In this document: in pieces, positions 20,778 through 30,455 of the stretch
Layout of the letters: every line of letters begins with the position of its first letter
How positions within the stretch are numbered: position 1 is the first letter of the stretch
NCBI GenBank assembly: GCA_949752735.1
Contig: OX457040.1
Span: forward strand, 6,338,097-6,402,096
Source: Lumbricus terrestris
Lineage: Eukaryota; Annelida; Clitellata; Crassiclitellata; Lumbricidae
Length of the DNA: 64,000 nt
Direction: 5' to 3'
Position numbers and translations under genes: made by a program
Notes under the pieces: generated by a model
Database searches by the model: none
What the model saw: the letters and a program-made list of their open reading frames with translations, nothing else
Told to the model about the DNA's origin: nothing

Positions 20778-20980
20778 CAGTGGCGGAGCCACGATTTCAG
20801 GCTTTTTTGGGGAGGGGCTGAAGTCTCCGGAGAAAATTTCATTTCCAATTTTAATCCGCCAAAAAATCGTGGAACTATTTCAGTCTAGCATGCTGGCATG
20901 TAAAATCATGTAAAAAATACCCCGGCTGGCTTTTTTAGGGGGCTTAGCCCCTCTTGAGCCCCCTCCTAGCGCCGCCACTG
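20778..20980. mobile_element. hAT-like MITE, 203 bp, exact 8-bp TSD
   Basis: Begins CAGTGGCGGAGCCACG and ends with the complement of CAGTGGCGGCGCTAGG. Flanked by GTAAAGAC at 20770-20777 and 20981-20988. CAGTGGCGG termini with an 8-bp TSD are typical hAT. The interior resembles the MITE at 31280-31578 (TTCAGG, a T run, a GGGG block, GAGAAAATTT, a CTTAGCCC block). It has no coding capacity. Confidence 0.88.
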
Positions 20981-21414
20981 GTAAAGACTCGTCAATGTCA
21001 TTACCGTATAGTGATTCATTTCTAACGCACGGGGTTATTAGTGTCATTTAGGCCCACAATTAAGACCTTTCAATGTTGTCTGTGACTTAAGCTAGTAACT
21101 TGCAGATGTCGTTAAATATGCAATGAACGACGGCTGTTAGTAACTTTGGCCGGCTAGTCTATAAAAATTAATACATTCTTATAGGGGTGATAATCATGAT
21201 GTTTTGGATGTATATAGTCATATTGCATCTCATAATATTAATATCCACCTTCAGACATCCTCATATATATTTTGGATGTATAATTTTCATGTAAAGTATA
21301 CGAATATAAACCTCAAATTATTCTTACAAGATTCAACTAGTGTCAAATGCATTATGTTCACCCTAAATTACAGGCCTATTCTAATATGTTTGCATCATTT
21401 TTATGTAACGATAA

Positions 21415-21700
21415 TACTGGGGGGATAATGTCCTACACCCGGGAAGGATAATGTCCGAGGGCTTTTGTCCGGGGGGGATAATGTCGAAGTGATACTGTCC
21501 AGAGGTCAGTTTCCCATCCCCTATAATCCTATATCTATCCGGGGGATGGAAATTATTTTATTCTCCAACGTATAACTACATGAAATCGTGTAAGTGATAA
21601 ATTTTCGAAGAAATCAAAATTTCAAGTGACTCTAATAATTTTAAGTGTCCTAAGCAGCGTTTAAACTTTAGACAGCCATATCGAAATTTGCTGGTTACTT
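21415..21700. repeat. GGGGGATAATGTC repeat, paired with 26600-26870
   Basis: Four GATAATGTC or GATACTGTCC units with G runs lie at 21418-21510, followed by CTATCCGGGGGATGG. The block AAGTGACTCTAATAATTTT, AAGTGTCCTAAGCAG downstream recurs at 26758-26800, so both are copies of one dispersed element. Confidence 0.6.
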
Positions 21701-21889
21701 TAATTGTTTTTAATATATTCACAAAAGAAAAATCTTTATAAAGGTGTCATGTTTCATTCAGAGTTGAAATTCATACAAGTGTTTTACGACGGTGTGTATT
21801 TAGCAAAAAATATTAATGCTGCCAACTTCCTCAATTTAACCAGACTTTTAAAAACGATGAATATTTACTATTTATTTTCATATTTGCAA

Positions 21890-22130
21890 CATGCCTTTTA
21901 TATAACGCGTTAATTTCTTGTATAAAAGGTGTTTTGCGACAGCTGATACGTTGTAGTAGTTTCATTGGCAGAATACAAAATCCAAATTGTGAAAGCAATT
22001 AATTAAGCGTAATATTTCATTCATAAATCATATTCCATAAAAATATTTGAATATAGTTTCATTTGCTCGAATACACAATTAAAAAATTACAATATTTGTT
22101 GCTGCCATGGCGTTTATATTGATTCCATTT
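21890..22130 (+). repeat. R4 dispersed repeat, copy 2
   Basis: Counterpart of 11203-11450: TATAAAAGGTGTTTTGCG, ACAGCTGATACGTTG, AATTAATTAAGCGTAATATT, TTTGCTCGAATACACAATT, TTTGTTGCTGCCATGG. The boundaries are approximate. Confidence 0.75.
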
Positions 22131-23870
22131 TTCAACGGCGGCTGACATGTGAAAAATGACGAAGATTCTTCGCCATCATTTCTCCAGGCTGTGGACTGGC
22201 AAGACCAGAGAACGGGAATGGTGCAGCTAAGACGATGGATTATGGATACGAATGCATTCAAACTATTTGTCCAAGTCTTTTTGGCATCAAAGTTCGTAGC
22301 ACATAACCGAATTACGCGCATACACGATATGCACTTAAAAGTGTAGGTGATAGGAACTTAATAGGAACTTTAACATACATCCTGTGTTCGAAAACTTTTC
22401 TACTGAGTGACTATGCTCCTCGGCTGATCAAACCTGGATTGTCAACTTCGGCTATAATAATTATTATATGCCGTAGAAATATTAGACGCGCTTGTTACTA
22501 TATTAATTAAATGGATCAATTTTCATTGAATTGACGCAGAATTTAGCTGCATATGGTGTCTATGATGATTGCTAACATAATATCCTAAGTTTAATAGCAT
22601 AATTACAAGAAAATAAGCAAACAAGTAAGTAAATATGTAAGTAGGTAAGTAAATAAATATTTATGTACCTTATTAAGCTTTCTATACAACACAGTTAATT
22701 GGTATGGCTTTTGTTCAAAAGAGCAAGCGGTAGTGAAAGGTCTGACTGGATCAATTCACTGAAAAATGAGCTAAACAGTAGGATTGAGGCCATAATCATA
22801 ATTATGCGGTCGCCATAGAAAACGTTTGCATTCGAATGGTTGGATAGAAAGTTTACTGTAACAGACATCTTATCTGTTTGACAGCAAATGCGCTGACGTC
22901 GACTCAGATTGTTTCTTACATGTAAAGCAATTCAATGAACAGTAAGTTCGCACCGTTTCTAACCTTCAGAGAATTCAGAACAACACATTTTAGATGTGTT
23001 TTAATACTTAATGTCATCGCGTATCTAGACAAGTCCGTTGACATCTTTAATTTAAAGTTTTTGAAGTTTTTCTGATCATTTTTTCTATGGCTTTTCACAT
23101 TTGCTTTCGTTCTTCTTTGCAGCGGGGCTTTATAATTAGAGCGCAGTTCTGCGCGAAATGTGCAGTTCTAAATGGATTTGTGCATTTGTAGAAGCACTTT
23201 TGTGCAATTAAAAATAATAAAAAGGACATTGACCTGTGATTGGGAGCAATTTACGATTGGGGTTTTATTGCGAGCGGAAAGAAATGGTTGACCAGTCCTG
23301 AGAATTCATAACCTACATAATGTATTGCTCTACCACGTACCATTGGAAAATCGAAGGTAAAGTCACTTATAGGAAACCGAAGAATCGTTTACAAAGTGTT
23401 TTCCGAGAACAATAATTATTATAACTTCAATGACTAATGGATTATACATGTGTATATATGTTTTTTATTTATATATGTATATATTGTGATTAGCACGATT
23501 AAATGCGCTCATTATTGATTTATAGATTCGCATTCGAAAGGAACTATTTGCAAATTTGCTTCGATATACCATTCATAATGTTATCTTACAACGCAAGGGC
23601 TGTGTGCAAGTGTGTATGACTATTGACTTCTAATTTCCTATTTTCTTATTGTTTAATGATTGATGCCATTGTTTATTTGTAATTTCTGCTTAAACGACGA
23701 AATGTCATTAGTTAGACTACCAGAGTACCCTCTCTCCACTCCTTTATAAATATTAATGCTGCCAACTAGCTTTATTGTAGCGCTTCGAAATTTGCGATAT
23801 ATGACTACGGTTCAAATTCTGCTGTAAAAATCTTCAGATTGACGATCCCCTGAAAAGTACATTGATTTTT
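22131..23870. other. Spacer without gene
   Basis: AT-rich. CAGACATCTTATCTG with GCTGACGTCGACTC at 22862-22906 is a probable R3 second motif. Frames at 22149-22346 and 22916-23098 have no recognisable domain. Confidence 0.4.
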
Positions 23871-23871
23871 G

Positions 23872-24085
23872 GGGGCCGGTAGCGCAATGGATAACACACT
23901 GGCGTAGAGTACGAGAGGTAGTGAGTTCGAACCCCCGTTGGGCGGATTTGCTTTGTAGGCTGCTATTAGCGCCGTGTAGTTACAAAGCTGTCTGTTCAGT
24001 TAGTAGTTAAGTTTAATTAAGATTACTGCATAACTTGTAAATGTAAAGCGCAGTGCGTCTTGCAGGCGTTTAATTAAAGAAAAGA
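23872..24085 (+). repeat. SINE-1, tRNA-derived
   Basis: A tRNA-like head: GGGGGCCGGTAGCGCAATGG (A-box region), then ATAACACACTGGC, and the B box GTGAGTTCGAACCCCCG about 60 bp in. The head is followed by GCTGCTATTAGCGCCGTG and an AT-rich 3' region. A second copy is at 28058-28180. The head is not a perfect cloverleaf and no amino-acid identity can be assigned, so I call it a SINE and not a tRNA gene. Confidence 0.75.
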
Positions 24086-24557
24086 TATTATTTTATTATT
24101 ATTTATGTCTTGTGGCCATATTGGTGAATATGATGTTGCCCTGCAATTGACTTTAGAATAGTGCAGTAGAAGCAAACTTGAAGGAAATACGATTGCACTC
24201 TTTATTTTTAACCACAGGTTCGCGCATTCGCGCGCGTGCGCCCATGCTAATTTCGCTTAATTAGTTATACGTGATCAAACGAAGCAGTAGCTGATTAGAT
24301 TAAATGTGATCAAAATCCTTTTTAACACAAAGTATAATATTAGCTATTTAAACCCGTTTTAAAGGTGTCTAAATAAAATTACGCAGTCTTTACGAAACGG
24401 TATCTGACACAATCAAAGGGCGTTTAAAATGAAAGCCTTGTAATTTGTAATAACAATTTGCAATTATTTTGAATCGTTCTCAATATTCGCCAAGCCTCGT
24501 GGAAGACCGTGGGACTTGTAGCACACCGCTTGACGAGGATCTTAGCTGATTGTCTGC
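24086..24557. other. Spacer without recognised feature
   Basis: Includes AAAGGTGTCTAAATAAAATT at 24361-24380 and a nearby ACGGTATCTGACACAATC, an R3 module. No gene. Confidence 0.4.
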
Positions 24558-24795
24558 CAGTGTTTAATCTAGTCCCCTCCTCTGGGGGGGGGGAATTGAG
24601 CTTTCTGGGGGAGACAATTGAGCGTCCGAAGGACGCTCGTAATGCGCGTAGCACCGAGACTGGGAGGGGAGGGGTATAGGAAGGGGATGCGCCCCTCCCC
24701 ATCAGAAACTTTTTGAATTTCCAAATTGCAATGGCAGCATTTTGAGGTGTCGTCTTAGCAAAATAGCTGTACTTTTTCAGTGACCCATAAGAAAA
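24558..24795 (+). mobile_element. One-ended fragment of the CAGTGTTTAATCTAG hAT-like family
   Basis: Begins CAGTGTTTAATCTAGTCCCC, like the element at 32145, and continues with the same landmarks (CCGAAGGACGCTCG, GTAGCACCGAGAC, GGGGAGGGG, CATCAGAAACTTTTTG). It has only one 86-bp unit, ending CAGTGACCCATAAGAAAAC. The other terminus is missing and it abuts LINE sequence directly. Confidence 0.75.
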
Positions 24796-24843
24796 CTTTT
24801 TGTGCGGCCATGTATAATGCGTGCAGCGGAGTTGAGCACCGAC

Positions 24844-24940
24844 AATTTTTTTTTATTAAGTCCTGTAATATGCCGAGCAATTTCTGTCCAGGGTAACGGG
24901 CTCTGTTGTCATACACAATGGTCAAATCGGATCCATCCAT
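24844..24940 (-). mobile_element. R1 short retroposon, copy 6, inserted in the LINE, 10-bp TSD
   Basis: Flanked by GAGCACCGAC at 24834-24843 and 24941-24950. In minus sense it starts ATGGATGGATCCGATTTG and ends ACTTAATAAAAAAAAATT. Removing it and one duplication restores collinear LINE sequence (RIQSVLNSAARIIHG), so this copy is younger than the LINE fragment. The MDGSDL-type peptide it seems to encode is incidental. Confidence 0.88.
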
Positions 24941-25258
24941 GAGCACCGACTGGATCCGCTCCATCTGACAAGTCGGAAGACCCGCCAGTGCGCTGTTGCA
25001 GTAGTCAACCCTGGATACAATGAAACTCTTGACTAAGGTGACGGCGGTTGAAGTTCGAACGAATCTGCGCATGGTTTTGATTCGTCGCAGTTGCTAATAA
25101 CAACATCATGGTCATACAGCTGTCAAATTGAACTCCAAGGTTCCGAATGGCGTGAGCTAGACGGACTTCCGAATCACCAAAGTTGAAAGTACTGCCGTCA
25201 AGTAGATGTCGGCGTCTGAGTGTGGCGCCCCATAAGAAATCAGACTTGGAAGGACTAA

Positions 25259-25541
25259 CCCTATGACGCACACCTTTTATTTCATATGAAACAAATATGA
25301 TTGTGGAAAAACTTAAAAATTGATGGATAGCACCCTCTTTGGTAGCCCAAGGGTTAATTTTAGGCCGATGTATATTGACCCAAACATGTTCCATGAGTGC
25401 ATGTGCTATGTACAACACAAATTTTAGTCATTCATTCCCAAGTTCTATCTAATTGATATAATTTCAACCCATGTTATCGGTGGGGTCCAATGGACCCCAG
25501 GTGTGCTAAATGCGTTGGCGCGGAAGGTGTGCGTCATAGGG
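25259..25541. mobile_element. TTAA-target (piggyBac-like) MITE D, 283 bp, inside the LINE
   Basis: It has perfect 18-bp TIRs, CCCTATGACGCACACCTT at 25259-25276 and the complement at 25524-25541. The right flank is TTAA (25542-25545); the left flank is CTAA (25255-25258), one base off. An internal hairpin GGGGTCC AA... GGACCCC lies near 25483. Excision to a single TTAA rejoins the LINE codons for LKLN and PSKSDFLW in frame. GGTAGCCCAAGGGTTAA inside (about 25338-25354) resembles an end of the A/B family, so it may be composite. Confidence 0.87.
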
Positions 25542-25885
25542 TTAAGCTTTAGACAGTTGGATGTCATCGACTCTGAAATTTGTTCAATACACAGCATCAC
25601 TCCCTGTTTCAGTTCTGCTGTTTGTGATGGTTCGCAGAAGTAGTAAAGCTGTGTATCGTCTTCAGAGCAGTGGTGGAGCAGTCCATGTACTTCAGTGATC
25701 CTCTTCAAGTCGGCCGTGTATAGCGCAAATAGAATAGGCACGAGCACTGATCCTTGTGGAACACCATACGTGACCAGCCTATAGGTACCGTTTCCTGCCC
25801 TGCCAAATGGACCGCTTGTGGGCGTTCCTTTATTCAAGCCAATTGAGCGCCCTGTCCTTGATCGCCCTGGTCCTTGTAAGTTTTA

Positions 25886-25990
25886 TGGCCGGGCAACAGG
25901 AATCGAACCCCAGTGACAAAAGAAGATATAAGTGGTTGATCTGCCTTCCTGGTGGCTGTCCAATATCCGGCGACCGTTACAATAATTGTT
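25886..25990 (-). repeat. tRNA-like sequence, probable SINE head
   Basis: The minus strand reads GGTCGCCGGATATTGGACAG near 25978, then GGGGTTCGATTCCTGTTGCC (B box) about 60 nt on, and ends CCGGCC, which can pair with the 5' GCCGG. The acceptor and T stems have mismatches, so it is not a credible functional tRNA. It lies just upstream of the LINE RT fragment. Confidence 0.4.
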
Positions 25991-26044
25991 ATTAAGGTAA
26001 AAGTTCTAAACGACCACCGACTTTGTTCTTAAAAGAAGATGCAG

Positions 26045-26107
26045 TGTCCCGATAAAGACAATAAATTGCCCCTCCTTCTCTATTTCTGCTTTGGACTGGC
26101 ACCTCCC
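26045..26107 (-). repeat. R2 dispersed repeat, the only minus-strand copy
   Basis: The minus strand reads GGTGCCAGTCCAAAGCAG, AAATAGAGAAGGAGGGGC, TTGTCTTTATCGGGAC, a shortened R2 copy. Confidence 0.55.
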
Positions 26108-26591
26108 TAAGATGGCAGTGGTAGAGTTAGGAGAAATTTGAGCTAAAGAGAATCATGAAAATGATAATTACTACCGATTAAGTCAAAGCGTCACAAATTA
26201 CGCCATTGAATACCGAGTCATATACCAAACTGAGAATTTTATTTATATAGGTATTTAAATAAATTAACAAAAGGTGTCTTGCGTACGTAGCTGATCGACA
26301 ATGCGCAGCTGACTTCATGGCTGCACTAGATAGCAGCAGTGGTTGAGCTATGATGCAACCATCGATGAAATTAATTCTAACAGCTTGATGACATCTTTAT
26401 TACGTCAAAGGTAGTTGACACCGATAGGAAAGTATTTTTTAACCTGAGGAAGTTGCGTGATTTTCCAAAATAAAACGAAAATGATTCATTTCATAAATGC
26501 TTCAAACCTCAATAATTATTGCGATGAATCGTAAGACTTTTTAAAGGAGCAGCGTGTTAAAATGTAATACACTCACTTTGTATTTCCTGTG
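26108..26591. other. Spacer with R3 module
   Basis: AAAGGTGTCTTGCGTACG at 26270 and GATGACATCTTTATTACGTC near 26388 form one R3 pair about 115 bp apart. No gene. Confidence 0.4.
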
Positions 26592-27047
26592 GCCGGTGAC
26601 ACGAAACTGAGTATCCCCCTGAAAGCTATCCGGGGGGATAGATTAATTTATCCCCCGGATGGAATTAACCGGTCTATACTATCCGGGGGGATAAACCATT
26701 CTATCCCCTTTTTTGAAAAATGAGCATAATAAAAAAAATTATGCTGTAATCAAAATGTAAAGTGACTCTAATTGTTTTAAGTGTCCTAAGCAATGCTCAG
26801 ATAAAGGAAACTCGAATTTATTTAGTGTCTCTGAGTGTTCTTAAGTGTTTTAAATGTTTTAAGTGCTCTAAAAACAGGGCAAAACAAATTATCTAGTAGG
26901 AATAAACATACCTGTTAGTGTCATTGTTCAAAACAAAGCAGATGAAAATTAATTTGCTCAAAAAAATACAAGCGGAAGCGGTTTTTTCGACTTTTTTAAA
27001 TTTGGGGGATACAATTAATACGGGGGATACTCTAATTCGTGACACCG
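26592..27047. mobile_element. TIR element of 456 bp with GGGGGATA interior
   Basis: The left end CCGGTGACACGAAACTGAG and the right end, the complement of CCGGTGTCACGAATTAGAG, match at all but four positions, then both continue TATCCCCC. No target duplication is evident. The inner TATCCGGGGGGATA palindromes relate it to 21415-21700. Confidence 0.6.
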
Positions 27048-27324
27048 GCATTCGAACTCCATCACAAACTTCAAACTGGCATATAAATATTATAGTAAAA
27101 TTAGGTAAAGGAAACAAACCCAAGATTAGCATGGTTTGGAAATTTTTTATCTAACCGTAATTTGATAAATTTATAGATCGTGCGTATTGTTTGATCGAGA
27201 GTTTTAAGGCGTCTTATGTCAAGTCGAAATGAATTTTTGTAGTGAGGTGTTCACCGTAAGTGAGGTATAAAGAAATTGGTTGCAGATATAACATCATGGG
27301 ATATTAGTGTTCGAAGCAAACATG
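27048..27324. other. Spacer without recognised feature
   Basis: Nothing recognised. Confidence 0.35.
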
Positions 27325-27865
27325 GATGGATCCGATTTGACCAGGGTCTACGTCTCTATGACAACAGAGGTCGTTACCCTGCACATAAATTTGCTCGGCA
27401 TATTTTACCACTTGGGGGCCGTCCATAAAGTACGTCACGCTATTTTTGACCATTTTTGACCCCCCCCTCCTCTTCCCTGTCACAGACTGTCACAAATCTC
27501 GGACCCCCCCTAAAGTACGTCACACTTTCGGAAATTTTTTTAAAAACATAACCATTTACCTAACCCTTTACGCCCTAGGATACTATCCCTAATCCCTCTG
27601 ATAGTGACGTGTGTCCCTAAACACTTTGATAGTGACGGAAAATCAACTTTTATCCCACCAGGCCGGGTTTTAGACACGCCTGGCCGGGCCGGGTCGGATT
27701 TTAGGTACTAAGAACAAAAAAATATATAAGAATTTAAAAAATAAATGTGTGACGTCACACATGGCCTGACCCCCTCCCCCCTGTCACAAACTGTCACACT
27801 TTCATACACCCCCTCCCCCCCCTGGAGCGTGACGTACTTTATGGACGGCTTCTTGAGAGCTCAGT
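27325..27865 (+). repeat. R1 short retroposon, copy 7, split by a MITE
   Basis: The first part, 27325-27414, runs from GGATGGATCCGATTTGACC through CCAGGGTCTACGTCTC and GTTACCCTGCACATAAATTT to CCACTTG. The remainder, CTTGAGAGCTC, follows the inserted element at 27852. Other R1 copies read CACTTAAGAGC without a break. Confidence 0.75.
27415..27851. mobile_element. 437-bp MITE with GGCCGTCCATAAAGTACG termini
   Basis: TIRs GGCCGTCCATAAAGTACG and TCACGC at the left and the complement (GCGTGACGTACTTTATGGAC) at the right. A 4-bp CTTG occurs on both sides (27411-27414 and 27852-27855). Termini of this kind (GTCCATAAAGTACGTCAC) occur in MITEs of many invertebrates; I do not assign a superfamily. The interior carries CCCCCTCC blocks and TGTCACAAACTGTCACA inverted motifs. 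Confidence 0.8.
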
Positions 27866-28057
27866 GACACAGTAAATAGAATACAAACGCATTGAAAATA
27901 CGTTTTAAAGGTGTCCAATGATCACGATCGTTAAAGAACATAGCGTAACGCCATGTATGCTAGGCTAGGATAAATTAACTAAAACCATCACTAATTCATA
28001 TTATTTTGATACCATATGAATTTTACCATCAAACAGTGTGGTTGAAATGCAAGAAAC
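27866..28057. other. Spacer with R3 module and partial R2
   Basis: AAAGGTGTCCAATGATCACG begins at 27907. AACAGTGTGGTTGAAATGC and AAGAAACCAAATCAACC at 28033-28066 match the end of the R2 sub-type at 2412 and 11708. Confidence 0.45.
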
Positions 28058-28180
28058 CAAATCAACCGCATTGGATAGCACACTGGCATGGACATCAGCG
28101 CAGCTGTGTTCGATTCTAGAAGCCCCGGCAGGATAGTCGTGCTTTGTATAATACTGCTATTAGCGCCAGTGTATTCAATC
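28058..28180 (+). repeat. SINE-1, second copy
   Basis: GCATTGGATAGCACACTGGC, GTGTTCGATTCTAGAAGCC and CTGCTATTAGCGCCAGTG follow the layout of 23872-24085. It ends in AGTCAATCAATCAG repeats. Confidence 0.65.
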
Positions 28181-28202
28181 AGTCAGTCAATCAATCAGAA
28201 TT

Positions 28203-28430
28203 CATCTAGCGCCCCATCAAGATACATACTCAGAGGCGCTCGTGGCCGACATCAAACGAAAAAAGTTTTATACAGTTTGTGAAATTAAGCGCAGTTTCAG
28301 AGGTTTCGCGTATTCAATAGAAGCCCATTCCAGGTTGTTGGACAAACCACAGAGAAAGAACGGCTCTACATTGTTGCAGAGCGAGTGAAAGGAACCATCA
28401 AGTCATCACAGACAGCAGAGCGCAGTGCGC
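28203..28430 (-). pseudogene. LINE 3' end: C-terminus plus hairpin tail
   Basis: The minus strand from about 28362 reads RSFSVVCPTTWNGLLLNTRN, stop, then FHKLYKTFFV with further stops. This is the terminal WNxLP...FKxxLKTxLF block of a LINE ORF2. It ends in GAGCGCCTCTGAGTATG, TATCTTGATGGGGCGCTAG, the tail hairpin shared with SINEs at 10753 and 50965, and a GATT-type simple repeat. It is decayed and 5'-truncated. Confidence 0.7.
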
Positions 28431-28681
28431 GGCTGCCTATGCAAGTAAAATGGGGACGTAAACCTCGCGTAGATAAGTGGTGCTCAGTCTGGTAAGCACC
28501 GCCACACAAAAGATGCAATCCTTAATGAGATTCGCTGCAGGAAAGGAAGACAATCCGCGCGTGTACTGAAATATAGGGTCGGGCTTGGTAACAATTCGCA
28601 ACATTGCACCGAATGCATCTCAGGAAACATTTTCTAAATCTCTGAAATCGTATCAGTTTAGATCTGTTGGGTAGTTACGTT

Positions 28682-28748
28682 AAGCGCCTTCGTGAGATTC
28701 TTGGTAAGGCGCTATATAAATGGTCATATACATACATACATACATACA
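28682..28748 (+). repeat. 3' tail hairpin with TACA microsatellite
   Basis: AAGCGCCTTCGTGAG, TTCTTGGTAAGGCGCT, ATATAAATGG, then TACA repeats: the hallmark 3' tail of the LINE/SINE group here, with AAGCGCCTT pairing AAGGCGCT. Confidence 0.7.
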
Positions 28749-30107
28749 ATGTCGGAAGTGTAGAGCAAGTAAAGTAAGAGACACAGGCGAGAGGCTCGTG
28801 GGAAACCAAAATGGAGCCGGGGCCCAGAGTGAACCTGCCTTCTCCCAGATTCACACAATATGACCTCCCTGCTAAAAAAGATGCAATCTACTCAAGCGGT
28901 CGGCCAGCAAGTCCAAAAGAGATAGAGAGACGTTTGACTATTAATTCTTTATCGACAGTGTCGAATGCTACAATAATGTGACTCATTTATGTCGCATATG
29001 GAAAAAATACAATCATTCAGTTCATTTTTCAACAATTTTGCGTTCTCAGTACATGTTGTCCAAATGTCAAATGGTGGTGCGCGCTGAAATGTGATGCGTG
29101 AAGGAAACAGACACACAACTACTTACGTAATTGCACGCAGACATGTTTGTATAGTGTGTTATTTATTGAATTGAGTTGAATTATAATATTGACGCCATCA
29201 ACTGGGGCGAGTATAGAGCGCCAATGCATGAGATATTACTTATACAACATCTTTTAACAATAAAAGAGGTGTTTAATTATTTCTAAAATTATTTCACGCC
29301 TTTCATGTGACATAATGAAACTGGGGTACGAACTTTCTTCTCGATAACAAATTGTTCCACAGGTGTCTAATCATTTAAATAATACATGCCATTTGGTGCG
29401 TAGGCGACACCAAGAGATTGATAAATGAAATAAGCCATCATACAAGCACAGCCTAGGGCCCGCAGCCTTGTGTTCCAGAGGTATAGACTATGCACCATTA
29501 GGCCTACGACTCATTCCTCTGTATTAGGATGGAGATTGTCGAGATTATCTTGGCATGAGCTGCTGTGGTCATCAGTGAAGACTCGATGTAATCGGTGTAA
29601 TAGATGTAGTAGAGGCGCTTTATAGTAATTATTATCAGAGGTCATGCGATTGATAACCCTGCAACACAGCATACGTAAAGTAAGTAAGGTTGTCATAAGC
29701 CTAAAGACAAAGCAAAACTACACACCTGTAATAATATTGTAAGCATAGGGTAAGGACACACTAGGGTGCAACCACACATGATGGCCCTGGCTGGTACAAG
29801 ATGGCTTGGATATGGGAAAGTACTAGACCTACTCGGGGGGGGGGGGGGTTCATAGTCGTGGTTTGAAATCGATTCAGTGAGAATTGCCAAAGACAATGAA
29901 CGCAACTGATATATCGCAAAGGAATGCGAAGTATTGTCGTAAATTAAACACCTTTATTGACTTTATTTTGTGAATTTGGATGGAGTCTTTAATGCCCTTT
30001 GCGTCCGGAAGATGTCGTTAAACACTTGAATTTTGTTATGTAAAACCATAGAGGTGTATTATATAATGGATATATCACTAGAAAGAGTATCAAGTCTCCA
30101 TACTGAA
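28749..30107. other. Spacer without gene
   Basis: No gene recognised. A G11 run lies at about 29837. R3-like AGGTGTTTAATT (29273) and CAGGTGTCTAATC (29360) motifs are present. Confidence 0.4.
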
Positions 30108-30455
30108 GTCGCCGTCTAATTCGCACCGACCAATCACATCATATCTGTCTAATTCGCACCGACCAAGCATAGGCGATTTCTCATACCAATCAATCACAGT
30201 CTTACAACATCGATCAGAAAAATAACTAAAATAATATCAACATTTAAATAATGATTCGAACATGTCGATGTTTTTTGTGAATATTGCAGTTTTCTTGCAA
30301 TATTCAAAAGTTAATATCGACAATTCGACATGTCCGAATTATACAAATGTTGATATTATTTTAGTTGATTTTCTAGATCGAAGTTGTAAGACTGTCAAAA
30401 AATTGGTCGGTACGAGAAATCGCATATGATTCTTCGTTTCGAATTAGATCGTCGT
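30108..30455. mobile_element. Foldback element, two arms of about 170 bp
   Basis: GTCGCCGTCTAATTCG at the left faces CGAATTAGATCGTCG at the right. Inner matches include GCGATTTCTC, CAGTCTTACAAC, AATAATATCAACATTT and AACATGTCG. The centre is a tight hairpin GAATATTGCA (30279-30288), a 7-nt loop and TGCAATATTC (30296-30305). The arms are diverged (roughly four of five positions by eye). No coding capacity or TSD is seen. Confidence 0.75.

Larger units (their letters stand above)
24796..25870 (-). pseudogene. LINE reverse transcriptase (CR1/Rex1/L2-like), broken by two insertions
   Basis: Minus-strand fragments give RALNWLE near 25860, YGVPQGSVLVPILFALYTAD (RT motif with GVPQGS) near 25770, and HHCSEDDTQLY near 25660. 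The usual YADD is SEDD there, so the catalytic box is damaged. SNCLKLN follows, and beyond a 283-bp insertion the frame resumes as PSKSDFLW. Then come RNLGVQFDS and VSRVDYCNSALAGLP near 24990. Beyond the R1 insertion it continues VLNSAARIIHGRT. Order and motifs are those of a non-LTR RT from the palm to the thumb and C-terminal region. Frameshifts, stops and insertions make it dead. Confidence 0.85.

Noticed and set aside
23872..23950. tRNA gene
   Set aside because: A and B boxes are present but stems are imperfect and a SINE body follows; a second copy with the same body exists.
24844..25072. A conserved peptide MDGSDL...VYDN...YPGQK seen in two R1 copies
   Set aside because: Frames are not kept in the other copies and the unit is a short retroposon with stem conservation; open reading is incidental.
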